Source: Carettochelys insculpta (taxonomy: Eukaryota > Chordata > Testudines > Carettochelyidae). From it: 64,000 nt of DNA. This document shows positions 32,698 to 44,695 of the stretch, in pieces. The translations under genes were made by a program, and so were the position numbers. Within the stretch, counting starts at the first letter, position 1. Each line of letters begins with the position of its first letter. The DNA is taken from assembly GCF_033958435.1 (NCBI RefSeq), contig NC_134141.1, positions 100,667,001-100,731,000 on the forward strand. The letters run 5' to 3'. The notes beneath the pieces are model-generated. The model worked only from the letters and a program-made list of their open reading frames with translations, was not told where the DNA came from and ran no database searches.

Positions 32698-34174
32698 CTA
32701 GCGGGTGTCAGCTGGCCCCAGGTCCCCCTCAGTGGCAGATGGCGGTGTGACAGCGGGTGGAGCAGCGGGTGGAGCAGGCAGGGCGGGCAGAGTGGCGGCC
32801 GGTGCGGCATGGGGGGGCCAGGTAGTCCGTGACACACTCGAACGTGCGCATAAAGGCCCCCCATGCCTCCTGGCACCAGGCCAGCGCCCGCTCCTGTAGG
32901 TTGAGGCACCACTCCTCCACCCACAGACACTGCTCAGAGACCTCCAGCTGCAGACAGAGGATTGCCAGCAGCTGGGGGTCCGTCGCCGTCCTGGAGTGCT
33001 GGCTCCGCCGTCGTCCCCGCCGTGGGGCTGGTCGGTGCTCCGCTGTGGGGCTGGCCTGGACTGATGGCCCCAGTGGGCTCTCCGGGACCATTGACACCTC
33101 GCTGGCGCTCTCCAGTTGTTCCGATGGTGCAGCTGCAGAACACAGGGAGGGAAGAAGAGTGGGGACAGCTGTTCAGTGTGGGCCCCGAGCTGTGGCCCTT
33201 GTCCCCCCACCCCTCTGCTGCTGGTTCCCCATCCCTGTCCCCGGGAGATGCTGCTGATGGGTGTCCCACCCTCTCCCCCCGGGGGACCCTAGGTTCCGCT
33301 CCCCCCATCCCCAGGGATGGGGCATGGCACTGTCATGCTGGGGAGGGGGCAGGAGCTGATGCACTCCTGTGAGGGACATGCCACTGCTGTCCTTGGGGCC
33401 ATGGTCATGTCTGTTACCCCCGCCCCTCAACCCTGGGGGTGTGCACCGGGGGGTACATACCTGATGGTCTGCTCCCACGGTCGGGGGACACCCGGTGGGC
33501 GGACGCCCTGCTGGAGCTCCGGGATGGCAAGATTATTTGGAGCCCCCCATCGCTGGAGGAGGACTCCCCCTCCTCCTCCTCCTCCGGCATCCCAGGGGTG
33601 GGCTCCTGGGGGGGCCTCTGGGGTGCGGGGCTTACCTCCAGGGCAGACTAGCCTCCATGGCCTGCTGGGGCTCGTCGGCTGAGGTATCAAGAGTGGCCGG
33701 AGGGGAGGAGGTGTGCTGGGGGCCCAGGATGGCCCTGAGCTCCCTGTAAAAGGGGCAAGTGACGGGGGCAGCCCCAGATCGGCCGGCCGCATCTCGGGCC
33801 CGGGAGTAACCCTGCCGCAGCTCCTTCACCTTACTCCTGACGTGGTCAGGAGTGCAGGCAGGGTGACCCTGGGCAGCCAGGCCCTCGGCCAGCCGAGCGA
33901 ACGCATCCATGTTCTGCCTCTTGCTCCCCGTTACCTGGAGCGCCTCCTCCTCACTCCAGAGCCCCAGCAGGTCCCAAAGCTCCGCCTCTGTCCAGGAGGG
34001 GCCCCACTGCCGCTTCCCAGCCTGGCTGCCGGGCTGGAAGCCCTGGCTCCCCTTGGGGGGGGGGGTGACCTGGGGCGCTTGGGGGGCTGGCGGGTGGCCA
34101 TTGCAGCAGTGGAGGTTGTGTGTGGCTGCAGAGGGGCATGCAGGCTGGCTGTGTGGCTGGGCTGCCGCCTGCAT
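32698..34174 (-). pseudogene. Myb/SANT-like (trihelix) protein of Harbinger copy 2, nearly intact
   Basis: DNA-binding partner of the transposase. The domain exon (34174-33636) is open: KRQWGPSWTEAELWDLLGLW, then RLAEGLAAQGHPACTPDHVR, then KELRQGYSRARDAAGRSGAA and VTCPFYRELRAILG, so the frame is kept where copy 1 is shifted. A donor (GAG/GTAAGC) follows. A middle coding stretch has an acidic tract and ends at ATCAG/GTATGT (33461). The last exon starts after TTCTGCAG (33132), and its phase fits. The first intron would be only about 30 bases, too short for vertebrate splicing, so the gene model there is uncertain. Two homopolymer problems remain: 11 C near 34056-34066, which separates the ATG matching copy 1 (MATRQPPK) from the domain frame, and seven C near 32812-32818 (six in copy 1), which shifts the Ala/Pro-rich C-terminus. 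An in-frame ATG at 34174 could serve as start. Confidence 0.82.
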
Positions 34175-34309
34175 GCTCTCTCAGCTTCCTGCACAGGAAG
34201 GCAGGGGGCGGGGACCTTTAAGGGGCCGCTGCACGCGGCGACCATAGAGCTCAGGGGCTGGAGAGAGCGTCTCTCAACCCCTCAGCTGATGGCCGCCATG
34301 GCGGAACCC

Positions 34310-34520
34310 ACTATTTCGATATTGCGGGACGCGCAATGGCTACACGTTCCCTACTTCGACGTTGAACGTCGAAGTAGGGCGCTATTCCCATCTCCTGATG
34401 GGGATAACGACTTCGATATCTCTCCGCCTTACGTCGATGTCAACTTCGAAATAGCACCCGCCACATGTAGCCGTGGCGGGCGCTATTTCGAAGTTGGCGC
34501 GGCTACTTCAAAGTAGCCGG
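34310..34520. repeat. Right subterminal hairpin cluster of Harbinger copy 2
   Basis: Same arrangement as copy 1: CTACTTCGACGT/ACGTCGAAGTAG with a 3-base loop, then AACTTCGAAATAGC paired with GCTATTTCGAAGTT. One base of the CTACTTCGAAGTAG palindrome has changed (CTACTTCAAAGTAG). Confidence 0.88.
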
Positions 34521-34540
34521 CACGTGTAGACGCGGCTCAA

Positions 34541-35984
34541 GTGTGTTAAATTTGGGAAGGGGGAGGAGAGCGTGGCCAGATGTACTAGCTCCAAGAGCCC
34601 AGTCCTGCAATGTGCTGAGCACTTTCTATTATATACTGAGCATCCTGAAATCCCAGTGACATTAGTGGGAGTTGTGTGGGTACCTAGAAACTCACAGGAT
34701 TGAGCCCGAAATGAATAACTACTTCATACTGAACATCTATATGCAAAGGCTATTTACATATGCTGAGGAGAGTCAGGTTTTATACTCACTGAGACCCACG
34801 CAACACTACAATACAGTGCAAGAGACTGAGGGAAAACATACTGCCAAGTTTCTTTATTAGACTAAACTACCAGACAGAACTATTTATATAATCATTTTTC
34901 AAAGCCGTAATCTGCTGTTTTCACACATGCACTAGAATAATTTCTCTAGGAAACAAACTCTTGGGTTTCAACATAATATATGTTTACGTCCCTAAAGAGT
35001 CACATACTTTTCACTAGATCTGATCACAGTGAGAAAAAGTTAAATGTGATCCACCTCCGTGCAGCCTATAAACACACATCATACGTAGAATGTTCGCTGT
35101 TCTTTAATTAGGGGAAACCAGCTGGGATTTGAAAATTTCTTTGAAGGAAGCACAGAAGAAATGTTTAGAAAATGTATGAAATCCCATCTTGTCTTTGAGC
35201 TGTCACTCAGGCTTTGAGTCTTTTGCCCCATATTCTATTAGCCATTCTTATTCTGGACCTGTGATATCTGATTCCCGTTTCTGTAATTTCCATCTTTTGT
35301 TCACAAGTCCTTTCTCTTTACAATAACACCATTCAGAGAAGGTATGTCTTTGACTTGTCAGCTACGACTTCTTTTTTTCCTTGTAAAGGTACCATTAGTG
35401 CTCCAGGACTCGGATAGAAATGTACAAAGTGAAGGCCCTTTGCTGAAATACTTCAGCTCACTTTTCAGGGCTGCCTCAGAGCACATTAGCAGGGAGTTTC
35501 TATAGTTTACCTTGAAAATGATGGAAACCACTCTTTATTAAACAAAAGAAAGAAGGGAGCAAAGCTAAAGATATATTTATAGTACATATCTGGTGGGTTA
35601 TGGTGTCCTGGCACTGTAGGATAAATGTAAAAGGATTATATAAGATAAGGCACCTTGCAAATATAACACATGCATGTTCTGACACTTTGCCTGTATAACC
35701 CTCATTCAGTTCAAAATGGTATGTTTTAAACATTTATAAAGTAAAAATATCAGAGTAATGGCCTCGAACTACATTGGGGAAAAAAAATACGCTTCCACCA
35801 CAGGTCTTTACTAACCTCGTCACAGCAGGTGCTGTCTCTTCGTTATCTTTGTGCAGCGCCTAGCCGAATGGGTGTGAAGCATCTAGGTACTATGGCAATG
35901 CAAATAATAAATCCATGAGGGAATTCCAAATAATTTGCATTGAGCAATGTACAGTATTAGTGCTCTGGGGTGCTTTGATAGAAA
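34541..35984. other. Unassigned non-coding sequence
   Basis: AT-rich; no gene or repeat structure recognised. A weak AAATGTAAAAGGATTATAT-like stretch is not distinctive. Confidence 0.45.
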
Positions 35985-36150
35985 TAGATGGCAGCATGGT
36001 ATAGCATGAGATGGCGATTAGGGCACAAGGCAGTCTCACTTGCTATGTGACTTTTCAGCAGTCACTTAATCTGCCTTGGCATCATTTTTTCCCATTGGTA
36101 AACTGAGGCTACATCTGTTTGCCTACCTCAGATGCATGTTGTAAGGCTTC
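35985..36150 (+). repeat. MIR-type SINE remnant
   Basis: The landmarks GGCAGCATGGTATAGCATGA, TTGCTATGTGACTTTTCAGC, CCCATTGGTAAACTGAGGCT and CTACCTCAGATGCATGTTGT occur in MIR order. Confidence 0.75.
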
Positions 36151-37468
36151 CTTCGTGATTGTAATCACAAGATAATTCTTGGTTTGAGAAGTTTTATTTA
36201 TGTCTCAAGTATCGGGATACATGCTGTATAACTGCATGATAACAAAATGATGATGCACAAGAAGCTTTAGGTGCTTAATTTGTTTGGTACAATTTATAGC
36301 AACACAAAACCAATAGCACCAGTGGCTTGAAAATAGCGTTATTGATCGTTATACCATGTAATGTCAGACAATTCCCAAAGCTATTTCCTATTATTTTTGT
36401 ATTAAAATATTTTCTAGCCATAAATACAGCCACTCAGCAATTGTTTTGCACTTACACAACAGTTTAGGACAAGAAGTTAAAAAAAAAAAAAATGATTCCC
36501 AGGTGTAACTTCAGTGGGAATTCGTATGAGCAAAGTAATGCTAATTTTAAATTGTCTTCGTAAAACATGCCAGAAGGGCAACCTCAGCATAACCATTTTT
36601 TAACAAGTCAATGCATGGGGTGATTTATCCTATCTTTCATTTAGAAAGAAATAAAATAGGAAACGTAACACCTGTTTCTATAAGTAAGTTGTACTAAATG
36701 TCTTAAAGCACCCCAAGTTCATTCAGAAAAAAATATTTAGGACCATGTTATTCAGACATTGGCTTCCTGTTCTACAGTAACAAAATCCCAGGCACAGATA
36801 ATTACCGGCACTAGTTTATTCTCATAGTTTAGGCCATTTGCTACAGACAACAAAATGCCCATAAGTGCATGGAATCAGAGACTTCAAACAAAACTACTTA
36901 GATGCCACACATGAATAATCATGGTTGCAAAACTACTCATGTGGGCCCCAGTTCACCAAAGCATTTATACAAGTGCTTAAATTCTCTCAGTGAGACTTAA
37001 TTAATATTAAATATGTGCTTAAGTGCTTTGCCAAACTGGGGGCATGACTATTTGTGCTACCAAATATTGTAACTCCTTATTTAATGTAGTCCCAGTTAAT
37101 ATTTCATTGTTACATTGCTTATTTCTTAGAGCACATGCTCATTTGAAGTGGTGCAATGTCCCCTTAGCACACCGGCTTTATAAAGCAGCCTGTCCTTATG
37201 AGGTTTTGGAACCATCAGCTCCCTAAGTCCCTTGGAAAGCATGAGGCTGAGCTGCTGTAATTCAACTGCCAACCCCCTCACTACTGTGTTGTTCCTGCCC
37301 TCTGCTGCTATGTTTTTTGTGGGGAGTGGGGCACTGGGGCATGAGGAGAGAGATACAGATGTCAGGATGTCCCCCACCCCATACCCCATTTCTGGAGGGA
37401 AATGTTGGCAGCCACTGCCCTGAGTCTTGTGTTTCCTTTCTCCTGCTTCACTCCATGCTGCCTCTAGA
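36151..37468. other. Unassigned non-coding sequence
   Basis: Includes a 13-base A tract near 36480. No gene. The 124-residue minus-strand frame at 37126-37500 has no recognisable domain. Confidence 0.4.
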
Positions 37469-38103
37469 GTGGGGTTTCCCAACCTAACAGGGGTCACCAT
37501 TAAATTGTCTAAGGGTCACCACCTGGGCAGCTCCGAGCCGCATGTGGGTCTTTAAGGAGCCATTTGCAGCTTCTGCCACTGCCACCATTCACTCCTCTAG
37601 CTCCTGTTCCCTGCCCTGCTGTGTTGAAGTGGAACTCAATTTAATTGGTCTGATGGCCAGCAGGAGGGATTCAGCTGTTAAGCCAATTAAACTGAGTCCC
37701 ATTGATGCATGGCAGCACTGCAGGTGGGGGAAGGGAGTAGGAGGGCTGGGGAAGTCACACAGAGGAGGCAGCAGTGGTGACCTGCCAAAGAAGTGGTGGG
37801 AGCCAGCAGCACTATTTGCGTGAGGTGGGTTGGGGGGGGGCATTTTGGGGCTGTGGGGGGTTTAAGCCTGAGGGTGGGGAGGATGGTTTCAGACTGTGAG
37901 GGGTATAAGCCTGCAGGCAGTGGGGCAGTTTGGGGCTGTGAGGGGTTTAAGCTTCAGGGAGGGTGGGGGACAAATCAAGTTTTGTAAAACAAAAAATTTC
38001 CATGGGAGAAAACCGAACCCCTCCAGTTTTGAAACTGCCTTGGGTCACAAAGTCTTACTGAATTGCCATAATGGGTCACTGTCTGAAAAAGGTTGGGAAC
38101 TAC
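37469..38103. mobile_element. hAT-like non-autonomous element
   Basis: The left end GTGGGGTTTCCCAACCTAAC and the reverse complement of the right end (GTAGTTCCCAACCTTTTTC) form the GTNGTTCCCAACCT-type TIR. Just inside both ends a GGGTCAC word occurs. Flanking bases share TCTAG, a possible remnant of the 8-bp duplication. The interior is a GC-rich, degenerate tandem of GGGTTTAAGC(C/T)T and TTGGGGCTGTG(A/G)GGGG words (37840-37965). Confidence 0.65.
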
Positions 38104-39235
38104 TGATCTAGTGTGTGAGACTACATTAACAACATGTTACCCTGTGAGGGCTCGGCTGAATACTAGTTCATCAATTAATAACAAGACATTCCCTAAAAAA
38201 TAATCCACCTGCTGACTCTACAACGTCAACCCAGCTCCACAATCATTTTGCTTTGTGCAATATTCAATTGTTTCAAACTTGCACTGTATATGTATATACT
38301 GCCTTTTGTCTGCTGAAAAACATTTCTGTGGAGCCTAATTCCTCCCCCGTCCCCAGCCCCGTTTACCTAGTTTGGAAATTGGATTTGCCTGACTTCATTG
38401 CACTTACAGTAGCATTTCTCAGGACATTAACTACAATCTTAAGCAAGGAGCTACTGTATGGAAGTCTAGTTAATTCTGGGTCACAAATTTGTCTTTAGAC
38501 ATATTTTTGTTGATAGTTAACACAAATGAGTACATTGTAGAACAGTGAAATATACATCTTGACCCTCTTCTGCATTAATAACCTCAGCAATCAGCACTAC
38601 CAAGATACAAAATGGATTACATATTTGCCAGTGGTGACACCTACTCCCTGGCAAACTCCTTTAGCAGTTGCTGTCTGTAGCTTTAGCTTTATCTAAGGAT
38701 GTGTCATATTTAGGCTGTTATATGATCTCTTTGCTGCTTCACTCCCCTAAAAGCTTTCTCCAATCTCTGAACTTCTACTTATTTTTTTAATCTTCATGAA
38801 TTAGGTGCCATATGACCCCCTCATGAAACCACAGCACAGGCCATTTTATGATTACAGAAGTAGGAGAGTGGGCATTCTTTACACGTACATATGTTCCCCT
38901 GGAAATATAAACACTGGTCCTCCTGCAGCGAGTCTCCCCGTACAGCGTGAGGAAGGTCTATGTCCAAAGATGTATTTTCAGTGTTCTATGAACTTTGAGA
39001 TACAAGATCACATGAGCAAGTGCAATCTGTCTCTTGCTTTTTCAAATCATGCCTTCACTGGTAACTTTGGTGTGAAGTTTTCCATACGGAAAAGAACAGA
39101 TGTATTTATGAGTACTACACACTACTCTCTTCCATAACATAGCGTTCTGCTAAATACCATTTTTTCTAAGTTCTAGCATTTGTGGCCTCAGTTGCTGCCC
39201 TGTTTTGGGTCCTTCAGCATTCCCTGTGGCGATGG
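38104..39235. other. Unassigned non-coding sequence
   Basis: Frames up to 110 residues (38805-39137) without recognisable protein features. Confidence 0.4.
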
Positions 39236-40130
39236 TGTGACATCAAGTTTGCCACAAAGCTGAAGACCCATAGAACCATGGTTAGACCAATTATTGTGCA
39301 GAGGGGAACTGTAATAATGAGGAAGTTTTCCATTTGCATCATCTTTGTCTACTGCTCCATATTAAATGGCATGACAAGATTAGATATGAGGATACTCAAA
39401 AGCCAAACACAGCAACTCCACTTCCATCAGCACTGGTTTGGCTTGGTCAGCTTTCTTGTTATGGACATATTAGGATGGGAAATCAATGAATTCTAAAGTG
39501 TGGGTACGAATGAATGCAGCTACTCAGCACCAAAAACTTGGGTGCTGCAATAAAATCAGCAAGGATGGTCAAAATCTGAGCATCCAGCCAGATAACTTTC
39601 CAGTGGCATTTCAACATCTTCAAAGGCATCTGTTTGGCCAGCCAGATGTTGGACAACTAACATCTGAGTGTCCAATATGGTAGTGATAACTGTTATATGA
39701 AGCAGAAACATGGCCATTTAAAACAGCTGAGAAGAGGAAACAGTTTTCAGTGTCAAAAGTTAAGGTATATTTTAGCATCCATTGGTCTGATTTTTGTCAC
39801 AAATGAAGAGATACTTGGCAAGTTGCAGTCTTGCACCAATTGAAAACAACATGCATGCAATGGTGGGATCACGTCCAGTATGCAGAAGAAGGCACACCTT
39901 TCTAAGAGGTTTATATGCTTGATGTTGAAAGAAGTAGCACATAAGCCAAACATGAATGAGAATGATGCAACTGGGAAACTTAAATCTTCCTATATCAACT
40001 CTTACCAAAGGAAGAAGATTTACAAGGGACTTTTTAAGAGGGAAGTCTATTCTAGGTGACTTTATGGACATAGCCAAAGATAAATCCAGGTGGCACCAGG
40101 ACTTGCTTTATGGCAAGGTGAGCAAGGCAG
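39236..40130 (+). pseudogene. Degraded LINE 3' fragments
   Basis: Two stretches resemble the region after the RT domain in RTE/L2-like LINEs. At 39345-39470 the frame reads ILNGMTRLDMRILKSQT, close to a W-HD-x-I-x-(N/Y)-EDIL pattern. At 39760-40110 frames contain LIFVTNEEIL and later GDFMDIAKDKSRWHQD, which resemble a DFVTNEE and a late DIA-x-D-x-SRW pattern. Stops and frame changes break both. The order suggests two related 3' ends side by side, but this is tentative. Confidence 0.45.
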
Positions 40131-41435
40131 TTGCCTAGAGTCCCTCATTCCAATTGACTTGAACACTCACTGCCAACAGCCAAGTCCCACTGTCAGCATG
40201 CCGCCTTGGGCCCTGCCTACCGGCCAGGCACTGCTTTTAAGTGTGCCACTTTGGGCCCCTGCAAACTCTTTGAGCCTGAGTAGCACTTAATACGCAAAGA
40301 GACCTGGTCTCCTTGGGATTTTCCATAACAGTGAAGTTCCAGAGCTTCAGGGTCTCTCCTGAACTTGTAGCTTTGTCAGTTATTTGCATGTTTTAATTTA
40401 ATATGAGATTAGAAGTCTCATTTAAACCCATAAAAATAGGGGTTTTTAAAATTCTGGCTCCTCATCTGTACCCACATTTTTATACACCATTTGTTTTCAT
40501 ACCTAATCGCTCATTCACCTATCATTTTTTCCCACAAGCGCACCCATCTGCATATGCAAACAAAGAGCTTGTGCACATGTAGATTTTGTGGGTTCAGCTT
40601 TGGCTCCAGTCTTTAACAATATAATCTCCAGCATGATCGTATATCCTAAGACTGGAATGAAAGCTCTCTTTCACTGCTCTACTTTGTGCGGCAGGGCAGG
40701 AAAAATTAACAATAAGATTTTGCTGGAGATTTCGGGTAAAGTTAAGTAACTTTTCGACTTCTATGCTGAAAGTGTAATTTTGAGCTTCAAGTCCATGATG
40801 ACAATTCCTTATGAGATAGAGGTTTGAGGGTGCCTAGAGAAGAAAGACTGTGTGACTATCCCATAGACACCCAGAGCACATTCCAGTCCTCATTAACATT
40901 GTTGTTTTGCCTCCTTTTTGCCATGCAGTATGGCTTCTACGGTACCTATGTTAAAACTGGCCAGGTGCCATGAACCTCTGGAAAAAAAACAAACCCATTC
41001 TGAAGAGGTATAGATCTGGGGGCTGTATTTATATTGTTGCAATCAGTATTCACATAGGTGCAGAGACCCACTTGCTGATGTTGATGACCATGACAATGCA
41101 TGGATTTCCCCTCCCATCATCTCTCTCTCCTTCATCCCACAACAGGGTTCCAATAAGGTGAATTCCAGAATGTCAAAAGTAACCCCATCTGTGCCCTTTC
41201 TGCTGATCCACTCATTCCCTTCCACTCACAGAGCACTGATGAGCAAAAAGCATACAAACAATTTATAATAAATGCTATGTGAGACAAAATAAATGTCCTT
41301 TTTCAGGAAGAAAGTCATAGTGTAGTGCAGAAGTCAGCGACCTTTCCAAGGCAGAGTGCTGAAATTTAACCTTTTGACCTCCATGTATGGTCTGAGTGCT
41401 GGTGATACTTTTTAAGGTCACTAATAGTCCTACTT
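40131..41435. other. Unassigned non-coding sequence
   Basis: No gene or repeat structure recognised. Confidence 0.4.
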
Positions 41436-41438
41436 AAA

Positions 41439-41874
41439 GGCCATGTCTACACTAGCCCAAAACTTCGAAATGGCCATGCAAATGGCCATTTCGAAGTTTA
41501 CGAATGAAGCGCTGAAATACATATTCAGCGCCTCATTAGAATGCTGGCAGCCATGGCATTCCAAAATTGATGCGTCTCGCTGCCGCGCGGCTCGACCAGA
41601 CAAGGCTCCTTTTCGAAAGGACCCTGGCAACTCTGAATTCCCCTTGTTACTAACAGCAGATAGGAATAAGGGGATTTCGAAGTTGCCAGGGTCCTTTCGA
41701 AAAGGAGCTCCATCTGGACGAGCCGTGCAACAGCGAGCCGCATCAATTTCGAAGTGCCACGGCTGCCGGCATTCTAATGAGGTGCTGAATATGTATTTCA
41801 GCATTTCATTAGTAAACTTCGAAATGGCCATTTGCATGGCCATTTCAAAGTTTTGGACTAGTGTAGATGTAGCC
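41439..41874. mobile_element. Long-palindrome Harbinger-type MITE, 436 bp, target duplication AAA
   Basis: The whole element is one near-perfect foldback: GGCCATGTCTACACTAG at the left pairs with CTAGTGTAGATGTAGCC at the right, and similarity continues inwards to the centre near 41657. Each arm also contains its own hairpin (17-bp perfect arms 41461-41477 / 41482-41498). AAA flanks both ends (41436-41438, 41875-41877). Because of the palindrome both strands contain the same 148-residue open frame, which is an artefact and not a gene. Confidence 0.93.
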
Positions 41875-41877
41875 AAA

Positions 41878-42911
41878 GAGTTTTATTAATAAATAAAGAT
41901 GCAGATCTTTACTGCATAGGTGGTGGTTGGGTGCATTAGCTGGTCTTTTGTTAATCCACAGGCGGCATGGCTTTGAGCAAGTCCCCAGCTGGAGAAGGTT
42001 GGGGGAGGCTACAATACCACCTCAAATGCTGACGAAAATTAGTAGTTCCTTTGAACCCAACCTCTGTCACTATGCGCCCATGTGTGGGTGCATGCAAACA
42101 CATACAGATCATTTAGCTGACCACATTGGTAGAGACCTGTTAAAGCATGTTGAACTCAAAGAATCCATGACAATTCAGTACCCTTTGAGTCAATCCTCAA
42201 ATGATCAATTAATGGTTTTGCACAAAGCACAGAAAATTTAAAGTATGCTAAATAATGTTAAAAATGTACATGATAAATATACTACTTATTGTATGGAAAA
42301 ATATTTTAGAGTTTTGTCTTCTAACTCTCATCACAAAGTGAAGGTGCTAAATTCAATTAACATAGAAAGCTTGCTCACAAAGCCTATTTATAAGTCACTG
42401 CATTCTGGTTGGTATAATCTCTGTTCTAATGAATGGAATTGTACTAGCTTCAATCATTTATTATATACTTGACACCTCTTTGTGTCATAAGACTTTCAGA
42501 TATTTATAGTTACTAAGGGAAAAGAAGCTTTTAAAAATACACGTTCAAGTTGATTCTTAGCAGTAGAATTTGCCGAACACTTTTCAGTACACATATGTTT
42601 TAAAGAAAAGAAAAGCAGTAATGAAATAAATAAGCAGCTCACCTACACCAAAGGTACACCTACATCAAAGAGCTTGTTCAGTCTGGCTCAAATTGGATCA
42701 CAAAAAAAAGTGATTTCTTTGTTAGGAATAAATAATTTGGTGCTTTTTGTGATTTATAGTCGATCCATGAACAGATCAGTTTCCTTGAAATGATTTGTTA
42801 TAAATTAAAGCATTTAAATACATTTTAGACTATTGGTTGATTGCAAATATTTGAGTTCTATGTTCAGCTGTGATTGGACAAATGAGTCGAAGTATTGTTT
42901 CTGTTTTCCAA
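41878..42911. other. Unassigned non-coding sequence
   Basis: AT-rich; no gene recognised. Confidence 0.4.
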
Positions 42912-43339
42912 GGCCGTGTCTACATTACAGCGATCTTTCAAAAGATGATCTTCCAGAAGAGATCTGCTTTCGAAAGAGCGCATCCACACACAAAAATGAG
43001 GATCAAAAGATAGATCCAATCTTTCAATAGAGAGCATCTACACAGTCCCCGCTCTTTCGAAAGAATAGGCCAAGGATCAAAAAATCCAGCGCCATGAGGA
43101 CTGCTCTTTTGAAAAAAGGGCACACGGATGATCTACAGAAGCTTCTTTTTTTTTTTTTTTTGGCAGATTCTTTTGGAAGGAGGCACTCTTCCTGATCCAG
43201 GAGTGGAAGAGCACTTCCAAAACAAGAATCGCGTTCTTTTGATTTTCTTTTGAAATAGCACTTTTTGTGTCTTGACGTGCCACAGGATCTTTTGAAAGAG
43301 CCCCTTCTTTCGAAAGAACTTGGCGGTATAGACGCGGCC
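42912..43339. mobile_element. Harbinger-type MITE, CTTTCGAAAG-rich
   Basis: Termini GGCCGTGTCTACATTAC and (right end, reversed) GGCCGCGTCTATACCGCC. The interior repeats CTTTCGAAAGAGC and TCTTTTGAAAGAGC words and is related to the element at 28.7-29.2 kb. It contains a T16 tract at 43146-43161. The flanking trinucleotides differ, so the target duplication is lost. Confidence 0.8.
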
Positions 43340-43828
43340 TGACTGAAAGAGTACTCACAAACTTTCAGCACTGATATTTTTTGCATGTAAATTTAAATGT
43401 TTTTTTTTCCTAGCAGGGATTCAAAGCCATTGAAATGTTCACAGGGGCACATAATATAACAGGAGCACAAACATGACAGAGGTTAAATTATGTATATTTT
43501 CAAAGCAAGAAACACTGAACAACTCTGTATTACTAACATAGCTCTAATCACAATAAACTGCAGCCTCCTGGAAGTAAAATATGCTTTTGACAACCAAATA
43601 AAATTGATAGCCAATACAAAAGAGTGGGAGCTGCTGTCTCATTGCAGAATATGAAGGGGAGCATGCCAAACCAAATAGTAGACCAGGAATTCTGTGCTCA
43701 TTTAAAATAAATAGGCTACTGAAAGGATGTTCATATATCTCTGGATGTTTAAAATATCCGTAATGCAGGAAACATTTGCTAGAATTTTCAGTGGATGCAG
43801 AAGATAAAGAAGAGATACATGGGCTGCA
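43340..43828. other. Unassigned non-coding sequence
   Basis: AT-rich; nothing recognised. Confidence 0.4.
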
Positions 43829-44070
43829 GTGACGTTACATTCCCCTTTTGGAAGTGGAATGCAAATGTGGCTGATTGGAAATGCAATGAGGCACTGATTT
43901 ACATATTGTGTGCCTCATTTGCATAATGGCAGCCACTTACTGATCCGGAAAAAAATAAAATAAGAAGTGTAGGCAGGTTTCGTTCAAAAGAGAGCCCAGC
44001 TTTTGACAGCACCCTTCTTCCTCATATTTTTTCGGAAGAAGGATTCTTTCAAAAACTGAGTTTTGCCATT
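43829..44070. mobile_element. Degraded MITE-like segment
   Basis: The left edge GGGCTGCAGTGACGTTACAT is a weak match to the shared terminal motif. The interior has GAATGCAAATG, AATGAGGCACTGATTTACAT and CCTCATTTGCATAATGGCAG, the words found in the arms of the palindromic MITEs. No right terminus or target duplication could be placed. Confidence 0.45.
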
Positions 44071-44285
44071 TGATTTGCCAGCTGGTGGCCATAAACTAAC
44101 CACCTCAGATGGCTGGAATATAAAATTTAAGTTCTGTACTATGTAGGTTCTTATGTTACCCTCAACACCTTAGTATCTGAGCACCTTGCTGCAGTGCACT
44201 AAGTGACATGATAATAGCATGTTGCTGAATCATGTGCAACATCTCTCCCCATTCTGCACACACACTAATCAATGCCATCCATTTT

Positions 44286-44692
44286 GCCCGCGTCTACACT
44301 GAACCATAGTGCTGGCAGCTTGATGCAAAGGAGAGCTCTCAAAATCCAAATAGCCACTCATTTGCATATTTGCACAGCTAATTCGCTAGTCACACAAGAT
44401 CAAACTGCCAGCTGAAAGCAAGCAGCATGGATGTGGTTCTGCTGGCAAAACCCTACTTTGTGGCAGCCCCCTATCCCTGATTTCTTCCAGGGGATGCCAA
44501 CAAAGGGGGCTTTTCCCACAGAACCACGTCTATGCTGCTTGCTTTCTGCCAGCAGCAGCTTCTGCCAGTAAGGTGATCTTGTGTGAATATGCAGATTAGC
44601 CATGCAAATATGCAAATGAGCAGCCATTTCCATTTGCAAGAGCCCTCCTTTGCATCAAGCTGCAGACACTATAGCTCAGTGTAGACTCAGCC
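44286..44692. mobile_element. Palindromic Harbinger-type MITE, 407 bp, target duplication TTT
   Basis: The left end GCCCGCGTCTACACTGAAC and the reverse complement of the right end (GGCTGAGTCTACACTGAGC) match, and the foldback continues through AGCTTGATGCAAAGGAG and CAAGCAGCATGGATGTGGTT. TTT flanks both ends. A separate subfamily from the TTCGAA-bearing MITEs: no TTCGAA words here. Confidence 0.85.
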
Positions 44693-44695
44693 TTT

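Larger units (their letters stand above)
30531..34537 (+). mobile_element. PIF/Harbinger transposon, copy 2, 4,007 bp, target duplication CAA
   Basis: It starts GGCTACGTCTACACATG, and its right end, reverse-complemented, reads AGCCGCGTCTACACGTGC. CAA flanks both ends exactly (30528-30530 and 34538-34540). Orientation and gene layout match copy 1. The 703-bp size difference is spread over the intron, the region between the genes and the Myb-gene introns. The flanks differ from those of copy 1, so it is a separate insertion and not a segmental duplication. Confidence 0.95.

Noticed and set aside
17806..34540. The two 4-5 kb GC-rich blocks as a segmental duplication of a host gene pair
   Set aside because: Each block has its own 3-bp target duplication (GTA and CAA), inverted ends and unrelated flanks, so they are separate transposon insertions.
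41430..41889. 148-residue open frames on both strands with almost the same protein
   Set aside because: They arise because the MITE is a palindrome, so each strand carries the same sequence. No domain, no homologue-like features, and the 56-kb copy does not keep the frame.
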